Source of the DNA: Vibrio pectenicida
Lineage (GTDB): Bacteria; Pseudomonadota; Gammaproteobacteria; Enterobacterales; Vibrionaceae
Direction of reading: 5' to 3'
Assembly (NCBI GenBank): GCA_024347015.1
Contig: AP024889.1
Location: 744,001 to 808,000, forward strand
Length of the DNA: 64,000 nt
This document shows positions 27,826-39,975 of this stretch, piece by piece. The notes below the pieces were generated by a model, which was not told the origin of the DNA, did not search any database, and saw only the letters and a program-made list of their open reading frames with translations. Position 1 is the first letter of the stretch. Each line of letters starts with the position of its first letter. The translations under genes were made by a program, and so were the position numbers.

Positions 27826-28608
27826 CTACAGGGATTTTATAAAAGCATTCGAATAACCCATGATTTTAACTTGTTCTAATGTCTTTTGCGTCAACATATA
27901 GTCATCAAATGGGCCTAAAAAGACGCGGTGCATACTTTTATCTGAGTTTATATAGCTCTTAACAGAAAGGTTTTGACTCAAATCTTTAGCTAAAGTTCGA
28001 ATTCTATCTTCATGTTGTGATGAAGCAACCTGAACGACAAATTTAGGCAGTGCTTTCTGTTTGTGCTCTGCGCTAGGTTTTTCTACTGAAATGACTTCAA
28101 GTTTGATATTGGCAGTACCAGTACGTATCACGTCGAGTTTAGTTGCTGCAGCGTAGCTAAGATCAATAACACGCCCTTGGTGAAAAGGGCCTCTATCATT
28201 GACTCTAACAATGGCAGTTTTGCCATTGTCTTTATTGGTGACTTTTACATAGCTTGGAATGGGCAATGTTTTATGGGCGGCGGACATTGAATACATATCA
28301 TACACCTCACCATTTGATGTCAGGTGGCCATGAAACTTTTTTCCATACCAGGAGGCTATCCCTTCTTGGGTAAAGCCTTGAGGCTCTTTGATAATCGAAT
28401 AATTTTTTCCTCTTAGGGTGTAGTCACGATTTCCACCTATGCTGTAAGGCTCATATTGAGGATGAGCATCTTCAATATGATCAACAGAGATCGGTGAATT
28501 TGGAGCAAGGTCATCGTCGATAGAATAACGTTTTGATGGTGAAGAGGAACAGCCAGCTAAAACGATAACGACAAAAAGCATACCGAGCCGAGGGTTACTA
28601 AAAATCAT
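27826..28608 (-). CDS. rlpA: Septal ring lytic transglycosylase lipoprotein RlpA
   Basis: A lipoprotein (lipobox VLAGC, Cys20) with a double-psi beta-barrel domain at about residues 82-175 ([19 protein letters not shown], catalytic-type [20 protein letters not shown]) and a C-terminal SPOR domain (from about 188, [10 protein letters not shown]) that binds denuded glycan at the septum. In Pseudomonas RlpA cleaves naked glycan strands. It follows rodA with no gap. Confidence 0.94.
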   Translation of the reverse strand: MIFSNPRLGMLFVVIVLAGCSSSPSKRYSIDDDLAPNSPISVDHIEDAHPQYEPYSIGGNRDYTLRGKNYSIIKEPQGFTQEGIASWYGKKFHGHLTSNGEVYDMYSMSAAHKTLPIPSYVKVTNKDNGKTAIVRVNDRGPFHQGRVIDLSYAAATKLDVIRTGTANIKLEVISVEKPSAEHKQKALPKFVVQVASSQHEDRIRTLAKDLSQNLSVKSYINSDKSMHRVFLGPFDDYMLTQKTLEQVKIMGYSNAFIKSL

Positions 28609-29730
28609 TTATGTTGCCTTTGAGAATGCTTTTCTGTGAGTGTGTATAGACATCAATATGCCAAATCCTGCCATTAGGGTTACCATTGACGTGCCTCCAT
28701 AACTAATCAGAGGTAATGGAACCCCGACGACAGGTAGAATACCACTAACCATACCGATATTAACAAATACATAAACAAAGAAACTCAATACTATACTTCC
28801 TGCCATCATTCGGCCAAAGGCGGTTTGTGCTTTGCTGGCTAAAACAAGGCCGCGGCCAATCACAAATAAATACAAGCTAAGTAAGATTAAAATGCCAATT
28901 AACCCCCATTCTTCTGCAATGACAGCGAAGATAAAGTCTGTGTGGCGCTCAGGAAGAAATTCAAGTTGGGATTGGGTTCCTTGTAGCCAGCCTTTACCTG
29001 ATATCCCCCCAGACCCGATAGCTATTTTGCTCTGAATAATGTGGTATCCAGCACCTAGAGGATCGGATTCTGGGTTAAAAAGAGTCCTGACTCTGACTTT
29101 TTGGTATTCCCTCATCATAAAAAACCATAAGATAGGTAAGAAAGCACCAAGGCTGCACACCGCAGCAAAAATAATTTTCCAACTGATGCCAGCAAGAAAG
29201 ATAACGAAAATACCGGAAGCGGCAATCAGTATTGAGGTTCCAAGATCTGGTTGCTTGGCAATAAGAATGGTGGGTACACATACCATCACCAGTGAAATAA
29301 CTAGCGTTTGAAAACTAGGTGGTAGTGAGCGCTTACCAATAAAACGTGCCACCATCAAAGGTACTGCTAGTTTCAGGAGTTCCGAAGGTTGGAAGCGAAT
29401 GAAGCCTAAGTTTAGCCAGCGCTGAGCACCTTTGGAGGACTCACCAAAAAATAGCACCCCAAGTAGCAAGAGTACGCCGACTGTAAACATGAGTGGAGCA
29501 AGTGTTTCATAGGTCCGAGGTGGTATCTGCGCAAGTAAGACCATGATACCCAGTGATAAGGCCATGCGCATTGCTTGTCGCTCCATCATTCCTAGGTTCT
29601 GACCACTGGCGCTATACATTACGACGAGACCAAAGCCCATTAATACCAAAATCCCAAGTAGCATAGGGAGGTCGATATGGAAACGTTCAAATAGAGCTCG
29701 GTTTTGGCCTGTGGCGGGATCAAAATCCAT
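28609..29730 (-). CDS. rodA: Rod-shape peptidoglycan glycosyltransferase RodA
   Basis: A SEDS-family polymerase that works with PBP2 in cell elongation. 373 residues with about ten membrane segments. The SEDS signature motifs appear as [30 protein letters not shown] and [15 protein letters not shown]. It starts 2 nt after mrdA, so the pair is coupled. Confidence 0.96.
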   Translation of the reverse strand: MDFDPATGQNRALFERFHIDLPMLLGILVLMGFGLVVMYSASGQNLGMMERQAMRMALSLGIMVLLAQIPPRTYETLAPLMFTVGVLLLLGVLFFGESSKGAQRWLNLGFIRFQPSELLKLAVPLMVARFIGKRSLPPSFQTLVISLVMVCVPTILIAKQPDLGTSILIAASGIFVIFLAGISWKIIFAAVCSLGAFLPILWFFMMREYQKVRVRTLFNPESDPLGAGYHIIQSKIAIGSGGISGKGWLQGTQSQLEFLPERHTDFIFAVIAEEWGLIGILILLSLYLFVIGRGLVLASKAQTAFGRMMAGSIVLSFFVYVFVNIGMVSGILPVVGVPLPLISYGGTSMVTLMAGFGILMSIHTHRKAFSKAT

Positions 29731-29732
29731 GA

Positions 29733-31613
29733 TTATTGTGCCTCTTTATCTTCTACTAATGCGTGATCAAAGACTTTTCTCACCAAAGGCCCTCCCTGTG
29801 ATGAGCCCCCTCCAGCATTTTCTAACACAATTGTTACGACCAGCTCTGGATCGTTTAGTGGAGCAAAACCGGTAAATAAAGCATGATCGCGTAAATGTTC
29901 GGCAATCTCTTCGGCATTGTATTCTTCATCTTCACTTAAACCAAAGACTTGAGCGGTACCTGACTTCCCACCGCTGATATATGGCGTTTTGTAGAATGAG
30001 CGACGAGCAGTACCTTTTTTTCCGTGGTTTACCAAGCGCATACCTTCTATAGCTATATCCCAAAAGCGGTTTTTGACTCCTGTAATTGGCGGGTAGGTTT
30101 CAATATTAGTTAGTACTTGATCTTCAAATGGCTGGCCATTGTCTATAGTCCCTCTTAGGAGGTGAGGAGCCATTACTTTGCCTCGGTTGATTAGCACTGA
30201 GGTTGCTTTCGCTATTTGCATTGGGGTGGCAGTCCAATAGCCTTGTCCAATACCTACGGGAATAGTGTCCCCTTGATACCAAGGAACGCGGTGGCGGGAC
30301 ATTTTCCATTCCTTAGTAGGCATATTTGCCTTACTTTCTTCATAGATATCAATACCTGTTTTTTCGCCAAAGCCAAACATCGACATCCAGTTCGATATAC
30401 GGTCAATTCCCATGTCGTAAGCAATTTGGTAAAAAAAGGTATCCACAGATTCTTCGATTGATTTTATAATATTGACTTTACCATGCCCCCAGCGTAACCA
30501 ATCTCTAAATGGTTTTGTCTTTGAATTGGGTATTTTCCAATAACCAGGGTCGTTGCGTGTGGTATACGGGGTGACGACACCTTCTTGAAGCGCAGCAACT
30601 GCCATAAAAGGTTTAATGGTAGAAGCGGGTGGATAAATACCTAAGGTAGCTCGATTGACTAAGGGACGATTTTTGTCATTGAGTAGGGCATTATAGGCTT
30701 TGCTAGATATGCCATGTACAAAGGAATTTGGGTCATAACTTGGACTAGAAACCATAGCTAAAACACCATTGTTATTGGGATTCAGCACAACGGCACTACC
30801 ACGACGCTCGGCAAGTAATTGATGGATATACAGTTGTAGGTCAATATTTAAGTTGAGGACAATGTCTTTACCTGGAGATGGCGGAATATATTTAAGCGTA
30901 CGAATAATGCGACCACGGCTGTTTACTTCGACTTCTTGGTAGCCAGCGGTCCCGTGCAATAAGTCCTCATAATAGCGCTCTATACCGAGTTTACCTATAT
31001 CTCGTGTTGCCTGATAATTACCATCTTTGCCTTCACGGCTAAGCCTTTTAATGTCTTTATCATTGATTCTTGATACATACCCAATGACATGGGTGAGTAC
31101 TTCCCCATAAGGATAATGTCGTTTGAGGTTTGCATTGACAGTCACGCCGGGGAACTTATGCTGATTGACGGAAAATTTGGCGACTTGTTCTTGAGTTAAT
31201 TGTGTCAAAATAGGCACGGATTTAAAACGGCGTGAATGGCGCCGCTCACGTTCAAAGCTTTCAATTTGTTCGGGAGTGATATCTAGATACTTCCGCAGTC
31301 GTTTTATAGTCACCTGCATGTTTTTAATTTTTTCTGGGATAATTTCTAAGCTAAATACAGGGCGGTTTTCTGCAAGTAATTTACCATTACGATCGTAGAT
31401 AAGACCACGGTTTGGGGCAATGGGCACAATTTTAATGCGATTATCGTTGGAACGCGTTTTGTAATCCTGATATTGATTAATTTGAATGTTGTAGAGGTTG
31501 GCAACCAGTATGCCAACAACAGTGATAATTCCAATGAAAGCGGTGATAGCACGGCTCTTAAATAGCTTTGCTTCTTCTTGATAGTCCCTAAACCGGGTGT
31601 GCTTCCTTATCAT
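29733..31613 (-). CDS. mrdA: Peptidoglycan D,D-transpeptidase PBP2
   Basis: The elongation-specific transpeptidase. I choose the ATG at 31613 ([18 protein letters not shown]..., 626 residues), which lies just after the rlmH stop; a TTG at 31661 would overlap rlmH by 40 nt. One membrane anchor is followed by the pedestal domain and the catalytic domain, with STIK (Ser331-Lys334), SVD in place of the usual SAD/SxN, and KSGTAQ. Partner of RodA, next gene in the operon. Confidence 0.95.
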   Translation of the reverse strand: MIRKHTRFRDYQEEAKLFKSRAITAFIGIITVVGILVANLYNIQINQYQDYKTRSNDNRIKIVPIAPNRGLIYDRNGKLLAENRPVFSLEIIPEKIKNMQVTIKRLRKYLDITPEQIESFERERRHSRRFKSVPILTQLTQEQVAKFSVNQHKFPGVTVNANLKRHYPYGEVLTHVIGYVSRINDKDIKRLSREGKDGNYQATRDIGKLGIERYYEDLLHGTAGYQEVEVNSRGRIIRTLKYIPPSPGKDIVLNLNIDLQLYIHQLLAERRGSAVVLNPNNNGVLAMVSSPSYDPNSFVHGISSKAYNALLNDKNRPLVNRATLGIYPPASTIKPFMAVAALQEGVVTPYTTRNDPGYWKIPNSKTKPFRDWLRWGHGKVNIIKSIEESVDTFFYQIAYDMGIDRISNWMSMFGFGEKTGIDIYEESKANMPTKEWKMSRHRVPWYQGDTIPVGIGQGYWTATPMQIAKATSVLINRGKVMAPHLLRGTIDNGQPFEDQVLTNIETYPPITGVKNRFWDIAIEGMRLVNHGKKGTARRSFYKTPYISGGKSGTAQVFGLSEDEEYNAEEIAEHLRDHALFTGFAPLNDPELVVTIVLENAGGGSSQGGPLVRKVFDHALVEDKEAQ

Positions 31614-31621
31614 TGGGTTTT

Positions 31622-32092
31622 TTATTCTCGGTGATATGGGTGGTTTGTGGTTATACTCCAAGCACGATAAAGGCTTTCTGCCATGACAATCCTCACTAAT
31701 GGATGTGGGAGCGTTAGAGCTGACAGTGACCAGCTTTGTTCGGCTGCAGCTTTGCAGGCCGGATCAAGGCCCTCTGGCCCACCAATTAGAATAGATACGT
31801 CGCGGCCATCTAGCTTCCAGTTATCGAGCTGCTGTGCCAATTGCTGGGTATCCCACTTTTTACCGGGAATATCTAGAGTAACGATTCTATTTCCTTTTGG
31901 TATCGAAGCTAACATAGCTTCGCCTTCCTTTTGTAAAATTCTTGCTATATCAGCATTTTTTCCGCGTTTTCCTGCGGTGATTTCAACCAGTTCTAGGGGC
32001 ATATCATGAGGAAAACGACGTTTATATTCTTGAAAGCCGTCCTCGACCCATTTGGGCATTTTGTTACCAATTGCAATCAACTGTAGCTTCAT
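31622..32092 (-). CDS. rlmH: 23S rRNA (pseudouridine-1915-N3) methyltransferase
   Basis: A SPOUT methyltransferase acting on helix 69 of assembled 70S ribosomes. 156 residues (family 155): [16 protein letters not shown] at the start, LDIPGKKW, the knot [10 protein letters not shown], and the C-terminal [20 protein letters not shown]. It begins 3 nt after rsfS. Confidence 0.96.
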   Translation of the reverse strand: MKLQLIAIGNKMPKWVEDGFQEYKRRFPHDMPLELVEITAGKRGKNADIARILQKEGEAMLASIPKGNRIVTLDIPGKKWDTQQLAQQLDNWKLDGRDVSILIGGPEGLDPACKAAAEQSWSLSALTLPHPLVRIVMAESLYRAWSITTNHPYHRE

Positions 32093-32095
32093 TAA

Positions 32096-32413
32096 TTAGC
32101 CCCAGAGCTTTTCTAATTGATAAAGCTCACGTTGCTCTTCTTGCATGACATGGACTATGGCGTTACCCATATCAAGCACCACCCATTCTCCTTCGGTATC
32201 GCCATCAATACCCAGTGGCTCAAGACCTGCATTTTTCGACTCTTTGGCAACATGTTCAGCTATCGAGTTAACATGGCGTTTTGAAGTTCCAGTACAAATA
32301 ATCATGTAGTCGGTAATACTCGATTTACCTTTAACGTTCAAGGTTTTGATATGTTGTGCTTTCATGTCATCTGCTTTTTCGACTAAAAAATTATTCAGTT
32401 GTTCATGTTGCAA
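32096..32413 (-). CDS. rsfS: Ribosomal silencing factor RsfS
   Basis: It binds uL14 and blocks subunit joining in starvation. I use the TTG at 32413 as start because GAGG lies about 8 nt upstream and the product ([20 protein letters not shown]..., 105 residues) then equals E. coli RsfS in length; the frame extends another 28 codons to 32497 with no family similarity and overlaps hol[20 protein letters not shown] and [27 protein letters not shown] are diagnostic. No nadD lies between holA and this gene. Confidence 0.93.
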   Translation of the reverse strand: MQHEQLNNFLVEKADDMKAQHIKTLNVKGKSSITDYMIICTGTSKRHVNSIAEHVAKESKNAGLEPLGIDGDTEGEWVVLDMGNAIVHVMQEEQRELYQLEKLWG

Positions 32414-32465
32414 GGTATTGTCCTCATTTTTAGGTAAATCAAAGCACGGCAGTATATCACGCTTT

Positions 32466-33479
32466 TTATAGCTCAATTTTTGGCAGGCACATCTCAATAC
32501 TCAACTGCTGTAACAATGGCCAACAGGAAGTCTCATATTGAGTTTTGGAAAGAATTTCTGCTTTGGCAATTAACTGCATTAATTGTGTTAGCTTATTTTT
32601 TGATAGTCGGTTCAATGCACTAGAGTAGAGAGCTCGCTTTGATTGCCAGATTTTATGAGATTCGAAGATTTGACCTATGGGTTGAAATTGTATTTTCTGT
32701 TGTATTGTGAGTAGTAATATGAGTTCTTTCTGTACTGTTCTAAGAAGAATTGTAGGTTCAATTCCCTCCGCTTGTAACTGGCGTAATATGCGTTGGCTAC
32801 GTTTGGCTTTACCGATAAGTAAAGCATCAGTCCAATGAAATACGCTATAGTGGTTACTGCGGCTGAGCGACTCTTGAAGTCTGATTAAGTTTAATTGTCC
32901 ATCGGGGTAGAGTAAAGCGAGCTTTTCTAAGCTTTGTGTCAGAGCAAATAAATTGCCTTCATGCCATTGTGCCAGTAATTGAACAGCTTCTGTGTCAGGT
33001 TGAAGTTTCATTTTCCTGCAACGAGTTTGCACGAATTGAGGCAGCTTGCTGAGATCTGGAGTGAGGCAGTTTACCCAACACCCCCGTGAAAAGAGTGTTT
33101 TAAACCATTTAGCATTTTCCTGTGCCTTAGTCAGTGTTTTACCTACGATGACCAAAATAATATCATTATGCAGCATATCCGCTAGGTTTAATAATGCATT
33201 AGCAATGCTGGCGTTTACACCAGCATCAGGAAGCTCTAGTTCAATCAACTGCCGCGATGAGAATAAACTCATGCTTTGGCAGCAATGATAGATTAGATTC
33301 CAATCGAAGCTAGCATCAATAGCAAAGTTGTGTAGCTCCTCAAAGCCCTGAGCAAAAGTTACTTCTCGAATTGATTGACGTGATTCTTGCAGTAGTAGTG
33401 GCTCATTGCCAAACAACAAATAAGTTGAGTGAAGCTGTTTGTCCAGTTGTTCTGGAAGTCTTTCAGCAAAAAGACGCAT
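32466..33479 (-). CDS. holA: DNA polymerase III subunit delta
   Basis: Clamp-loader wrench subunit that opens the beta clamp. 337 residues, near E. coli HolA (343), with the N-terminal [21 protein letters not shown] and the conserved [13 protein letters not shown] helical region in the middle. It starts 8 nt after the lptE stop, in the leuS-lptE-holA order conserved with E. coli. Confidence 0.94.
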   Translation of the reverse strand: MRLFAERLPEQLDKQLHSTYLLFGNEPLLLQESRQSIREVTFAQGFEELHNFAIDASFDWNLIYHCCQSMSLFSSRQLIELELPDAGVNASIANALLNLADMLHNDIILVIVGKTLTKAQENAKWFKTLFSRGCWVNCLTPDLSKLPQFVQTRCRKMKLQPDTEAVQLLAQWHEGNLFALTQSLEKLALLYPDGQLNLIRLQESLSRSNHYSVFHWTDALLIGKAKRSQRILRQLQAEGIEPTILLRTVQKELILLLTIQQKIQFQPIGQIFESHKIWQSKRALYSSALNRLSKNKLTQLMQLIAKAEILSKTQYETSCWPLLQQLSIEMCLPKIEL

Positions 33480-33486
33480 TACACGG

Positions 33487-34080
33487 TTACTCTACACTGT
33501 CAATGTCTGATGAATCTTTGGAGGCTTGCTCATCAAATGACTCAAGTTCTTCTTCAGTCAATATATGCCCAGCTTTAATATCTGAGCGCAATCGAGCCAT
33601 CTGACGAATAATCTGCCCTGTAGTAAACAGACGCATTTCATCTTCAATCATGTCCCTCTCAACTGATTTTGCTAATGCGGTCAACGGGTTTTCTAGATAA
33701 CTACGACTTACGCTTGTAGAGAAGGTTTTATCACCTAAGTCGGGGATGGTGACACGGTATGTTGCTGTATAAGTGAGTTCTTTTTCAGCGGCGGTCGTAT
33801 TTTGATAAAGCGATAAGGTTCGCTCACCCACTCCTTCACCTATGATGTGCAGGTTGGGTATATTCTCTGATGGCGCAACAAGTTTTACTTCATTGATGCG
33901 TAATTGAGCTTTCATCATTCTTGTGAATGAACTGTATTTGTCATAGCTGGTGAGTGAAAGAGTACCGAGCTCTTCAGGGATTGAGTAATCGCCCCGCAGA
34001 TGAAATCCACAAGCTGATAATAGGCTTGCGGTAAGAATGACGCTGACAAATTTTGTAAAAGATATTGAGATTAGGCGCAT
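33487..34080 (-). CDS. lptE: LPS-assembly lipoprotein LptE
   Basis: Plug lipoprotein of the LptD outer-membrane LPS translocon. 197 residues with lipobox LLSACGFHLRG (Cys about 23), the usual G-F-H-L-R-G after the lipid cysteine, and a compact beta-alpha domain with SYLENPLTALAKSVERD. Between leuS and holA as in E. coli (rlpB). The acidic C-terminal tail (about 178-197) has low complexity. Confidence 0.93.
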   Translation of the reverse strand: MRLISISFTKFVSVILTASLLSACGFHLRGDYSIPEELGTLSLTSYDKYSSFTRMMKAQLRINEVKLVAPSENIPNLHIIGEGVGERTLSLYQNTTAAEKELTYTATYRVTIPDLGDKTFSTSVSRSYLENPLTALAKSVERDMIEDEMRLFTTGQIIRQMARLRSDIKAGHILTEEELESFDEQASKDSSDIDSVE

Positions 34081-34189
34081 TAGTGAAACTTTCTCAGTTA
34101 TAGGAATACTTATCTTAATCTACTCAGTGAATACACTGAGATAAGTAAAGCAGGTGAAACGTTTACCCTGCTTTAATTTAGGTTTCGAG

Positions 34190-36763
34190 TTAGTTTGCTA
34201 CTATGTTCAATAATTTACCAGGTACGTAAATCACTTTACGAATGGTATTGTCTTGTGTGAACTTGGTAACATTTTCATCATTAAGGGCAAGCTTTTCAAC
34301 TTCCTCTTTTGTTACGTCTGCTGGTACAGTCAATTTACCGCGCAGCTTACCATTAACCTGAACGATAATTAATTTCTCATCTTCAACTAATGCATTTTCA
34401 TCGTGCGCAGGCCATGTTGCACTATCGATATCAGATTCCCCAAGAGCTGCCCATAGTTCGAATGAGATATGCGGAGTAATTGGATAAAGCATTGTGACAA
34501 CAGCTTTTAGTGCTTCAGCAAGGATGGCACGATCTTGCGTGGACTCTTGAGGTGCTTTTGCTAGCTTGTTCATTAGTTCCATGATAGCTGCAATTGCTGT
34601 GTTGAATGTCTGGCGGCGAGCAATATCGTCAGTGACTTTGGCAATAGTCTTGTGAACATCGCGACGCAATGCTTTTTGGTCGCCAGATAAAGTGGCAGTA
34701 TCAACAGCAACAGCAGAGCCTTTTGATGCATGCTCATTAACCAGTTTCCATACACGCTTTAGGAAGCGATTAGCGCCTTCCACGCCAGATTCTTGCCACT
34801 CAAGGGTCATATCTGCTGGTGAAGCAAACATCATGAATAGACGGACAGTATCAGCGCCGTACTTGTCTACCATCTCTTGTGGGTCAATACCGTTGTTCTT
34901 AGACTTTGACATTTTGATCATGCCTGAGTGAGCAACATCACGACCTTGGTTATCTTTTGCTGAAGTAATGCGGCCTTTTCCATCACGATCGACTGTTACA
35001 TCTGTTGGGGTTACCCACTCTTTACCACCTTTGTCGTTTTCAAAGTAGAAGGCATCTGCCAGAACCATACCTTGGCAGAGTAGTTTCTTGAATGGTTCGT
35101 CAGATGTTACGTAACCAGCATCACGCAATAGCTTGTGGAAGAAGCGAGAGTATAGAAGGTGCATACAAGCATGTTCGATACCACCTACGTACTGATCTAC
35201 TGGCAACCAATAATTGGCTTTTTCAGGGTCTAGTATATCTTCTGCTTGAGGTGAGCAGTAACGAGCATAATACCAAGATGATTCCATGAAGGTATCGAAG
35301 GTATCTGTTTCACGTAGAGCTGGTTTTCCATTATGGGTTGACTTGGCCCATTCTTTATCAGCTTTAATTGGACTAGTTACACCATCCATTGCCACATCTT
35401 CTGGTAGAATTACTGGTAGTTTATCAGCCGGTACTGGATGTACCTCACCATCTTCAGTAGTAACCATCGGAATTGGTGCGCCCCAATAACGTTGACGAGA
35501 TACACCCCAGTCACGTAGGCGGAAGTTAACGGTTTTATGTCCTTTACCTTCTGCTTCCAGTTTTGCTGCGATGGCATTGAAGGCGGATTGGAATTCAAGG
35601 TCATCGAATTCACCTGAATCAAACAAAACACCCTTTTCAGTGTATGCTTCTTCAGAGATGTTTAGTTCGCCACCATCAACGGGCTTGATTACTGGCACTA
35701 TATCTAGGCCGTATTTAGTCGCGAACTCGTAGTCACGTTGATCATGTGCAGGAACTGCCATTACAGCGCCTGTACCGTAATCCATTAAAACAAAGTTAGC
35801 GACGTAAATTGGGACTTCACGACCATTTAATGGATGAATAGCAGTCAGGCCTGTCGCCATTCCTTTCTTCTCCATTGTGGCAAGTTCAGCTTCTGCAACC
35901 TTGTTATTCTTACACTCTTCGATAAATGTAGACAACTCTGGGTTATTTTCTGCTGCGGTAGTAGCAAGAGGGTGACCGGCAGCAATACCCACATATGTAA
36001 CACCCATCAGTGTATCAGGGCGAGTGGTATAGACTTCTAGATCTTGCTGACCGTTTACTTCAAACTTTAGTTCAACCCCTTCAGAGCGACCGATCCAATT
36101 ACGTTGCATGGTTTTGACCATTTCAGGCCAGCCATCTAGGTTATCTAGCTCATCTAAAAGTTCTTGGGCGTATTCAGTGATTTTAATAAACCACTGGGGA
36201 ATTTCTTTTTGTTCTACTGGTGTATCACAGCGCCAGCAGCAACCATCTTCCACTTGCTCGTTGGCCAGTACTGTTTGATCGTTAGGGCACCAATTGACCG
36301 AAGAGGTTTTCTTATAAACTAAGTCTTTGCTGTATAGCTTAGTGAAAAACTCTTGTTCCCAGCGGTAGTATTCAGGTGTGCATGTTGCAAACTCACGGTT
36401 CCAGTCATAGCCAAAACCGAGTAACTTAAGCTGGTTCTTCATGTACTCAATATTTTCATAAGTCCAAGGTGCAGGCGCAGTGTTATTCTTTACTGCTGCA
36501 TTTTCTGCCGGAAGACCGAATGCATCCCAACCGATAGGTTGCATGACATTTTTGCCCTGCAAGCGTTGAAAGCGAGAGACAACATCACCGATAGTGTAGT
36601 TCCGTACGTGACCCATGTGCAGTCGACCACTTGGGTAGGGGAACATAGAGAGACAGTAGAATTTTTCTTTGTTTGGTTTTTCACTTACGACAAAGGTTTT
36701 ATTGTCATCCCAGTGCTTTTGAACTTTTTGCTCAATATCTTGTGGGTTGTATTGTTCTTGCAT
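34190..36763 (-). CDS. leuS: Leucyl-tRNA synthetase
   Basis: Class I synthetase charging tRNA-Leu. 857 residues. The HIGH motif is HMGH (49-52, in [12 protein letters not shown]), and KMSKS is intact near residue 620 ([11 protein letters not shown]). The editing domain contains [13 protein letters not shown] zinc-ribbon insert has the cysteines of CCWRCDTPV. First gene of the leuS-lptE-holA operon, divergent from the YbeL-like gene. Confidence 0.97.
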   Translation of the reverse strand: MQEQYNPQDIEQKVQKHWDDNKTFVVSEKPNKEKFYCLSMFPYPSGRLHMGHVRNYTIGDVVSRFQRLQGKNVMQPIGWDAFGLPAENAAVKNNTAPAPWTYENIEYMKNQLKLLGFGYDWNREFATCTPEYYRWEQEFFTKLYSKDLVYKKTSSVNWCPNDQTVLANEQVEDGCCWRCDTPVEQKEIPQWFIKITEYAQELLDELDNLDGWPEMVKTMQRNWIGRSEGVELKFEVNGQQDLEVYTTRPDTLMGVTYVGIAAGHPLATTAAENNPELSTFIEECKNNKVAEAELATMEKKGMATGLTAIHPLNGREVPIYVANFVLMDYGTGAVMAVPAHDQRDYEFATKYGLDIVPVIKPVDGGELNISEEAYTEKGVLFDSGEFDDLEFQSAFNAIAAKLEAEGKGHKTVNFRLRDWGVSRQRYWGAPIPMVTTEDGEVHPVPADKLPVILPEDVAMDGVTSPIKADKEWAKSTHNGKPALRETDTFDTFMESSWYYARYCSPQAEDILDPEKANYWLPVDQYVGGIEHACMHLLYSRFFHKLLRDAGYVTSDEPFKKLLCQGMVLADAFYFENDKGGKEWVTPTDVTVDRDGKGRITSAKDNQGRDVAHSGMIKMSKSKNNGIDPQEMVDKYGADTVRLFMMFASPADMTLEWQESGVEGANRFLKRVWKLVNEHASKGSAVAVDTATLSGDQKALRRDVHKTIAKVTDDIARRQTFNTAIAAIMELMNKLAKAPQESTQDRAILAEALKAVVTMLYPITPHISFELWAALGESDIDSATWPAHDENALVEDEKLIIVQVNGKLRGKLTVPADVTKEEVEKLALNDENVTKFTQDNTIRKVIYVPGKLLNIVAN

Positions 36764-36892
36764 CGATGATATCCGGTTATCTTGGAAATTGTGAGTTCAG
36801 TTAGAACAGACATAAATAGATCGTCATAGAATACCTAAAGGAGAGGAGTTCAACAATAGCTTACTCAGTTCAATTGTTCGAAGGAGACGACT

Positions 36893-37363
36893 ATGTCTAA
36901 AAGCAAATTGGGTTATGAGGAAATGTTTGAGGATGTGGTTGAAGTACTTAAGCACAGCCCAGATGAAATTAATCGTGTTCTGGAAACCTCAGAAAAGTTA
37001 GTTGAAGCGGCAAATGATTTGACCAAAGATGAACTAGCTTTGGTGTCTGCGTATGTAAAATCAGATTTAAAGGAGTTTTCTGAAAGTTTTGAAGAGTCAA
37101 AAGGGGGGCCTTTTTACTTAATGGTTGCAGATTCAATATGGCAGGGTTTGTTAGAGATTACCGATAGAACAAAAGTGGAATGGGTCGAACTGTTTGATGA
37201 TCTTGAACATCAAGGCTTGTATCAGGTAGGAGAGGTGATTGGTTTAGGTATTTTAGTTTGTGATGAATGTGGGCATAAGATTCAATACAACCATCCTACC
37301 GTTGTCATCCCATGCATTAAATGTGGTTGTAAGGGCTTTAGCCGTAAAGCGTTGAAGCCATAA
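36893..37363 (+). CDS. ybeL: Zinc-ribbon protein, YbeL-like (DUF1451)
   Basis: A 156-residue soluble protein. The N-terminal half is helical and acidic. The C-terminus is a treble-clef-like zinc ribbon with two CxxC pairs (CDECGHKIQ at about residue 123 and CIKCGCKGF at about 146). Length and position divergent to leuS match E. coli YbeL. Function is unknown. A strong GGAG precedes the start. Confidence 0.88.
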   Translation: MSKSKLGYEEMFEDVVEVLKHSPDEINRVLETSEKLVEAANDLTKDELALVSAYVKSDLKEFSESFEESKGGPFYLMVADSIWQGLLEITDRTKVEWVELFDDLEHQGLYQVGEVIGLGILVCDECGHKIQYNHPTVVIPCIKCGCKGFSRKALKP

Positions 37364-37395
37364 TTTATTCTAATTAATAATGCACTTCAATTGAT

Positions 37396-37423
37396 AAAGG
37401 GCTAAGTAGCTACCTAGCCCTTT
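37396..37423. terminator. Bidirectional terminator between ybeL and lnt
   Basis: 9-bp stem AAAGGGCTA / TAGCCCTTT with a 10-nt loop between converging genes; short A/T flanks. Confidence 0.7.
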
Positions 37424-37431
37424 AATCCCAT

Positions 37432-38940
37432 TTAGTCTTTCAGCCGCCAGCCTATAGCTAAACTAAAGAATACCCAGATATAAAGTGGCCATGTACCAAA
37501 CTTATGAAAAGGAGTCTGGCCACTTGTAGACGTGACTTGAGTGCGAAGGACGCCAGTTTCAAATTGAGGAAGTTGAGCAATGACCTTTCCTCGATAATCA
37601 GTAACAGCAGTAACTCCGTTATTTGTTGAACGGATTACCGGTTTCCCCAGCTCCATGGCGCGCATACGTGCAATCTCCATATGCTGGAGTGGACCAATGG
37701 ATTTACCAAACCATGCGTCATTTGACAGTGTGAGGATAAAATCCGTTTCTGGTGTTACATTTCGGCGAACCTGCTCGTTAAATATAATCTCATAACAGAG
37801 TGCAGATGCTATATGCCTAGCATTTGCCACTATGTTAGTTTGAATAAAGTCCCCACGGGTAAAGGATGACATGGGGAGATTAAATAAAGGGGCTAATGGC
37901 CTTAAAATGTTTTCAAACGGCACGAACTCACCAAATGGCAGTAAATGATGCTTGTGGTATCGCATATCCATATTTAGGCGATAATCGCCGTAATTGGTTT
38001 TACCTAATGTAAGAATGCTATTAAAAAATTTGCCATTTTTATCTTGATTGAGGACACCTGTAACAATCGCACTATCATTCATTTTCCCAGCTGAATCGAG
38101 ATTACTTAAATAGGAAGGGATCTCAAATTCAAATGCTGGAATTGCTGCTTCGGGCCAGATGATAATATCGGCATCCCAGTTTTCACGGGTAAGGTCGGTA
38201 TACTTCATTATGGTTGGCCAGCGCTGCTGAGGTAACCATTTTTTGGCTTGATTCACATTGCCTTGAATGAGCGCTAGCTTAGTGGTGCTTTCTGGATTTA
38301 GCGTAACCCAGTGAGTGGATTGTAAGCCGTAGCCAGTAAATAATACTGTTAATGGAATGAGAAAATGCATCCATTGTTTTTTCATTATGGCATAGGCGAT
38401 TGAACCTGCTGAAACGATCAAAAGCAGAGTAATGAGTTCCACCCCACCTATAGGTGCGAAGTTAACTAGTGGGCCATCAATCTGGCTATAGCCAAGCCAT
38501 AACCAAGGGAATCCAGTCATAACCCAACCCCTTAGCCAATCACAGCATAACCAGATGGCTGGCGCAGCTATAAGAAAGCGTATGCGATTATTTTGCCTAA
38601 AGTAACGGTTTAGAACCCAAGCGAAAAGCCCAGAATATATAGCAAGATACCCTATCAATAGAGACATAAGGAAAAGACTGGCAATTTTTGGCATACCACC
38701 GAATTTATCAATACTAATATGTACCCAGCTTATACCTGTGGCAAATTGACCTAACCCCCAAGCATAACCAATCCAAAGAGCAGATCTACTTGACTGATTG
38801 TGAATCAATATCATTAGCAGAGCAGGACTAAGAATCCCAATTGGCCAAATCTGGTAGGGAGCAAAAGCAAGTGTGGTGAGAGCGCCAATAAAAACGGCCG
38901 CTAGCGGCCGTTTTAGGCGATGAAAAAGTTTTATCATCAT
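37432..38940 (-). CDS. lnt: Apolipoprotein N-acyltransferase
   Basis: It adds the third acyl chain to lipoproteins at the periplasmic face of the inner membrane. 502 residues: about six N-terminal membrane segments, then a nitrilase-like domain with the Glu of [22 protein letters not shown] and the nucleophile Cys of [10 protein letters not shown], and a closing membrane segment. Codons 9-17 contain a 24-bp perfect palindrome that looks like a terminator. Cotranscribed after corC, 26 nt away. Confidence 0.95.
   Translation of the reverse strand: MMIKLFHRLKRPLAAVFIGALTTLAFAPYQIWPIGILSPALLMILIHNQSSRSALWIGYAWGLGQFATGISWVHISIDKFGGMPKIASLFLMSLLIGYLAIYSGLFAWVLNRYFRQNNRIRFLIAAPAIWLCCDWLRGWVMTGFPWLWLGYSQIDGPLVNFAPIGGVELITLLLIVSAGSIAYAIMKKQWMHFLIPLTVLFTGYGLQSTHWVTLNPESTTKLALIQGNVNQAKKWLPQQRWPTIMKYTDLTRENWDADIIIWPEAAIPAFEFEIPSYLSNLDSAGKMNDSAIVTGVLNQDKNGKFFNSILTLGKTNYGDYRLNMDMRYHKHHLLPFGEFVPFENILRPLAPLFNLPMSSFTRGDFIQTNIVANARHIASALCYEIIFNEQVRRNVTPETDFILTLSNDAWFGKSIGPLQHMEIARMRAMELGKPVIRSTNNGVTAVTDYRGKVIAQLPQFETGVLRTQVTSTSGQTPFHKFGTWPLYIWVFFSLAIGWRLKD
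38891..38914 (-). terminator. 24-bp perfect palindrome inside the 5' end of lnt
   Basis: Positions 38891-38914 read the same on both strands (AAAACGGCCG, CTAG, CGGCCGTTTT). As RNA it folds to a 10-bp G/C-rich stem with a CUAG loop, followed on the lnt transcript by UUUUUAUU. It has the shape of an intrinsic terminator yet lies in codons 9-17 of lnt, so it could attenuate lnt expression after corC. Function is inferred. Confidence 0.6.
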
Positions 38941-38966
38941 CGTAGTACTATCTAATAGAATTCGCG

Positions 38967-39866
38967 TTACTCTTCAGCTGTTTCTGGAAGAGGCTCTTCG
39001 TCGGGAATCGTTACTTGTAACTGCAAGACGCGACGATTATCGGCAGAGGTAACTTTGAAGTTATATTTATCAATTTCAACTACTTCTCCACGGGAAGGTA
39101 AATGGCCGAAAGCTGTCATCACTAAACCTCCTACAGTATCAACCTCTTCGTCGCTAAATGAGGTATTGAAGGTTTCATTAAACTCTTCGATGGTTGTAAG
39201 CGCTTTAACTGCGTAGGTGTGCTTACTCAGTTTGCGAATATCAAGCTCTTCTTCATCGTCAAATTCGTCTTCAATATCGCCGACGATCTCTTCAAGAATA
39301 TCCTCGATTGTAACAAGGCCAGAAACACCACCGAACTCATCTACGACGATCGACATGTGGTATCGTTCTTCTCGGAACTCTTTAAGTAAGCGGTCAACGC
39401 GCTTACTTTCTGGAACCACTACTGCCGGGCGGATGACTTGTTCAATATCAAAAGGAGCACAGCCAGAGCCTAAGTATTTAAGTAAGTCCTTCGCCAATAG
39501 TATGCCTTCAACATGATCTTTGTCTTCACTAATGACAGGGTAGCGGGAATGCTGTGCATCGGTAATTAAGTGAACCAAAGCATCAAGATCATCACTACGA
39601 TCAACAGTAACCATTTGGGAGCGTGGGATCATAATTTCACGTACACGCATCTCGGCAATCTCCATAACGCCTTCGAGCATGTCTCTGGTGTCATGGTCTA
39701 TTAGGTCATTCTCTTCAGAGTCGCGAAATACTTCTACAAGCTCTTGGCGGTCTTTAGGATCGCCTTGAAACATTTGACCTATACGTTCGAAGAAGGACTT
39801 CCTACTCGGACCTTCAGATTTTTCTTTCTTACCTTCTGGAGAAGAAGGCGAATTGTCTTCGTTCAT
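38967..39866 (-). CDS. corC: CorC/HlyC-family CBS protein (magnesium/cobalt homeostasis)
   Basis: A soluble 299-residue protein with two CBS domains ([19 protein letters not shown] at about 74-92 and the second around [15 protein letters not shown]), then the [24 protein letters not shown] linker and a C-terminal CorC_HlyC domain. It lacks the DUF21 membrane domain, as does E. coli YbeX. Linked in enterics to Co/Mg efflux and ribosome-related phenotypes. In the ybeZ-ybeY-corC-lnt operon. Confidence 0.94.
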   Translation of the reverse strand: MNEDNSPSSPEGKKEKSEGPSRKSFFERIGQMFQGDPKDRQELVEVFRDSEENDLIDHDTRDMLEGVMEIAEMRVREIMIPRSQMVTVDRSDDLDALVHLITDAQHSRYPVISEDKDHVEGILLAKDLLKYLGSGCAPFDIEQVIRPAVVVPESKRVDRLLKEFREERYHMSIVVDEFGGVSGLVTIEDILEEIVGDIEDEFDDEEELDIRKLSKHTYAVKALTTIEEFNETFNTSFSDEEVDTVGGLVMTAFGHLPSRGEVVEIDKYNFKVTSADNRRVLQLQVTIPDEEPLPETAEE

Positions 39867-39975
39867 TATTTTTCATTTAAGTAACGCTATCAGATGTGTG
39901 ATAGCACACATTAGTAGAACCAAATTTAATAAGGTATTAAATTCAAAATCTTATCTCACTACCTTTATTTGGTTA

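Noticed and set aside
31614..31661. A longer PBP2 start (TTG at 31661) overlapping rlmH
   Set aside because: The extra 16 residues have no family similarity, and an ATG just after the rlmH stop gives the expected N-terminus.
32414..32497. The 28-codon N-terminal extension of rsfS overlapping holA
   Set aside because: Family members start at the equivalent of the TTG at 32413, which has a proper ribosome-binding site.
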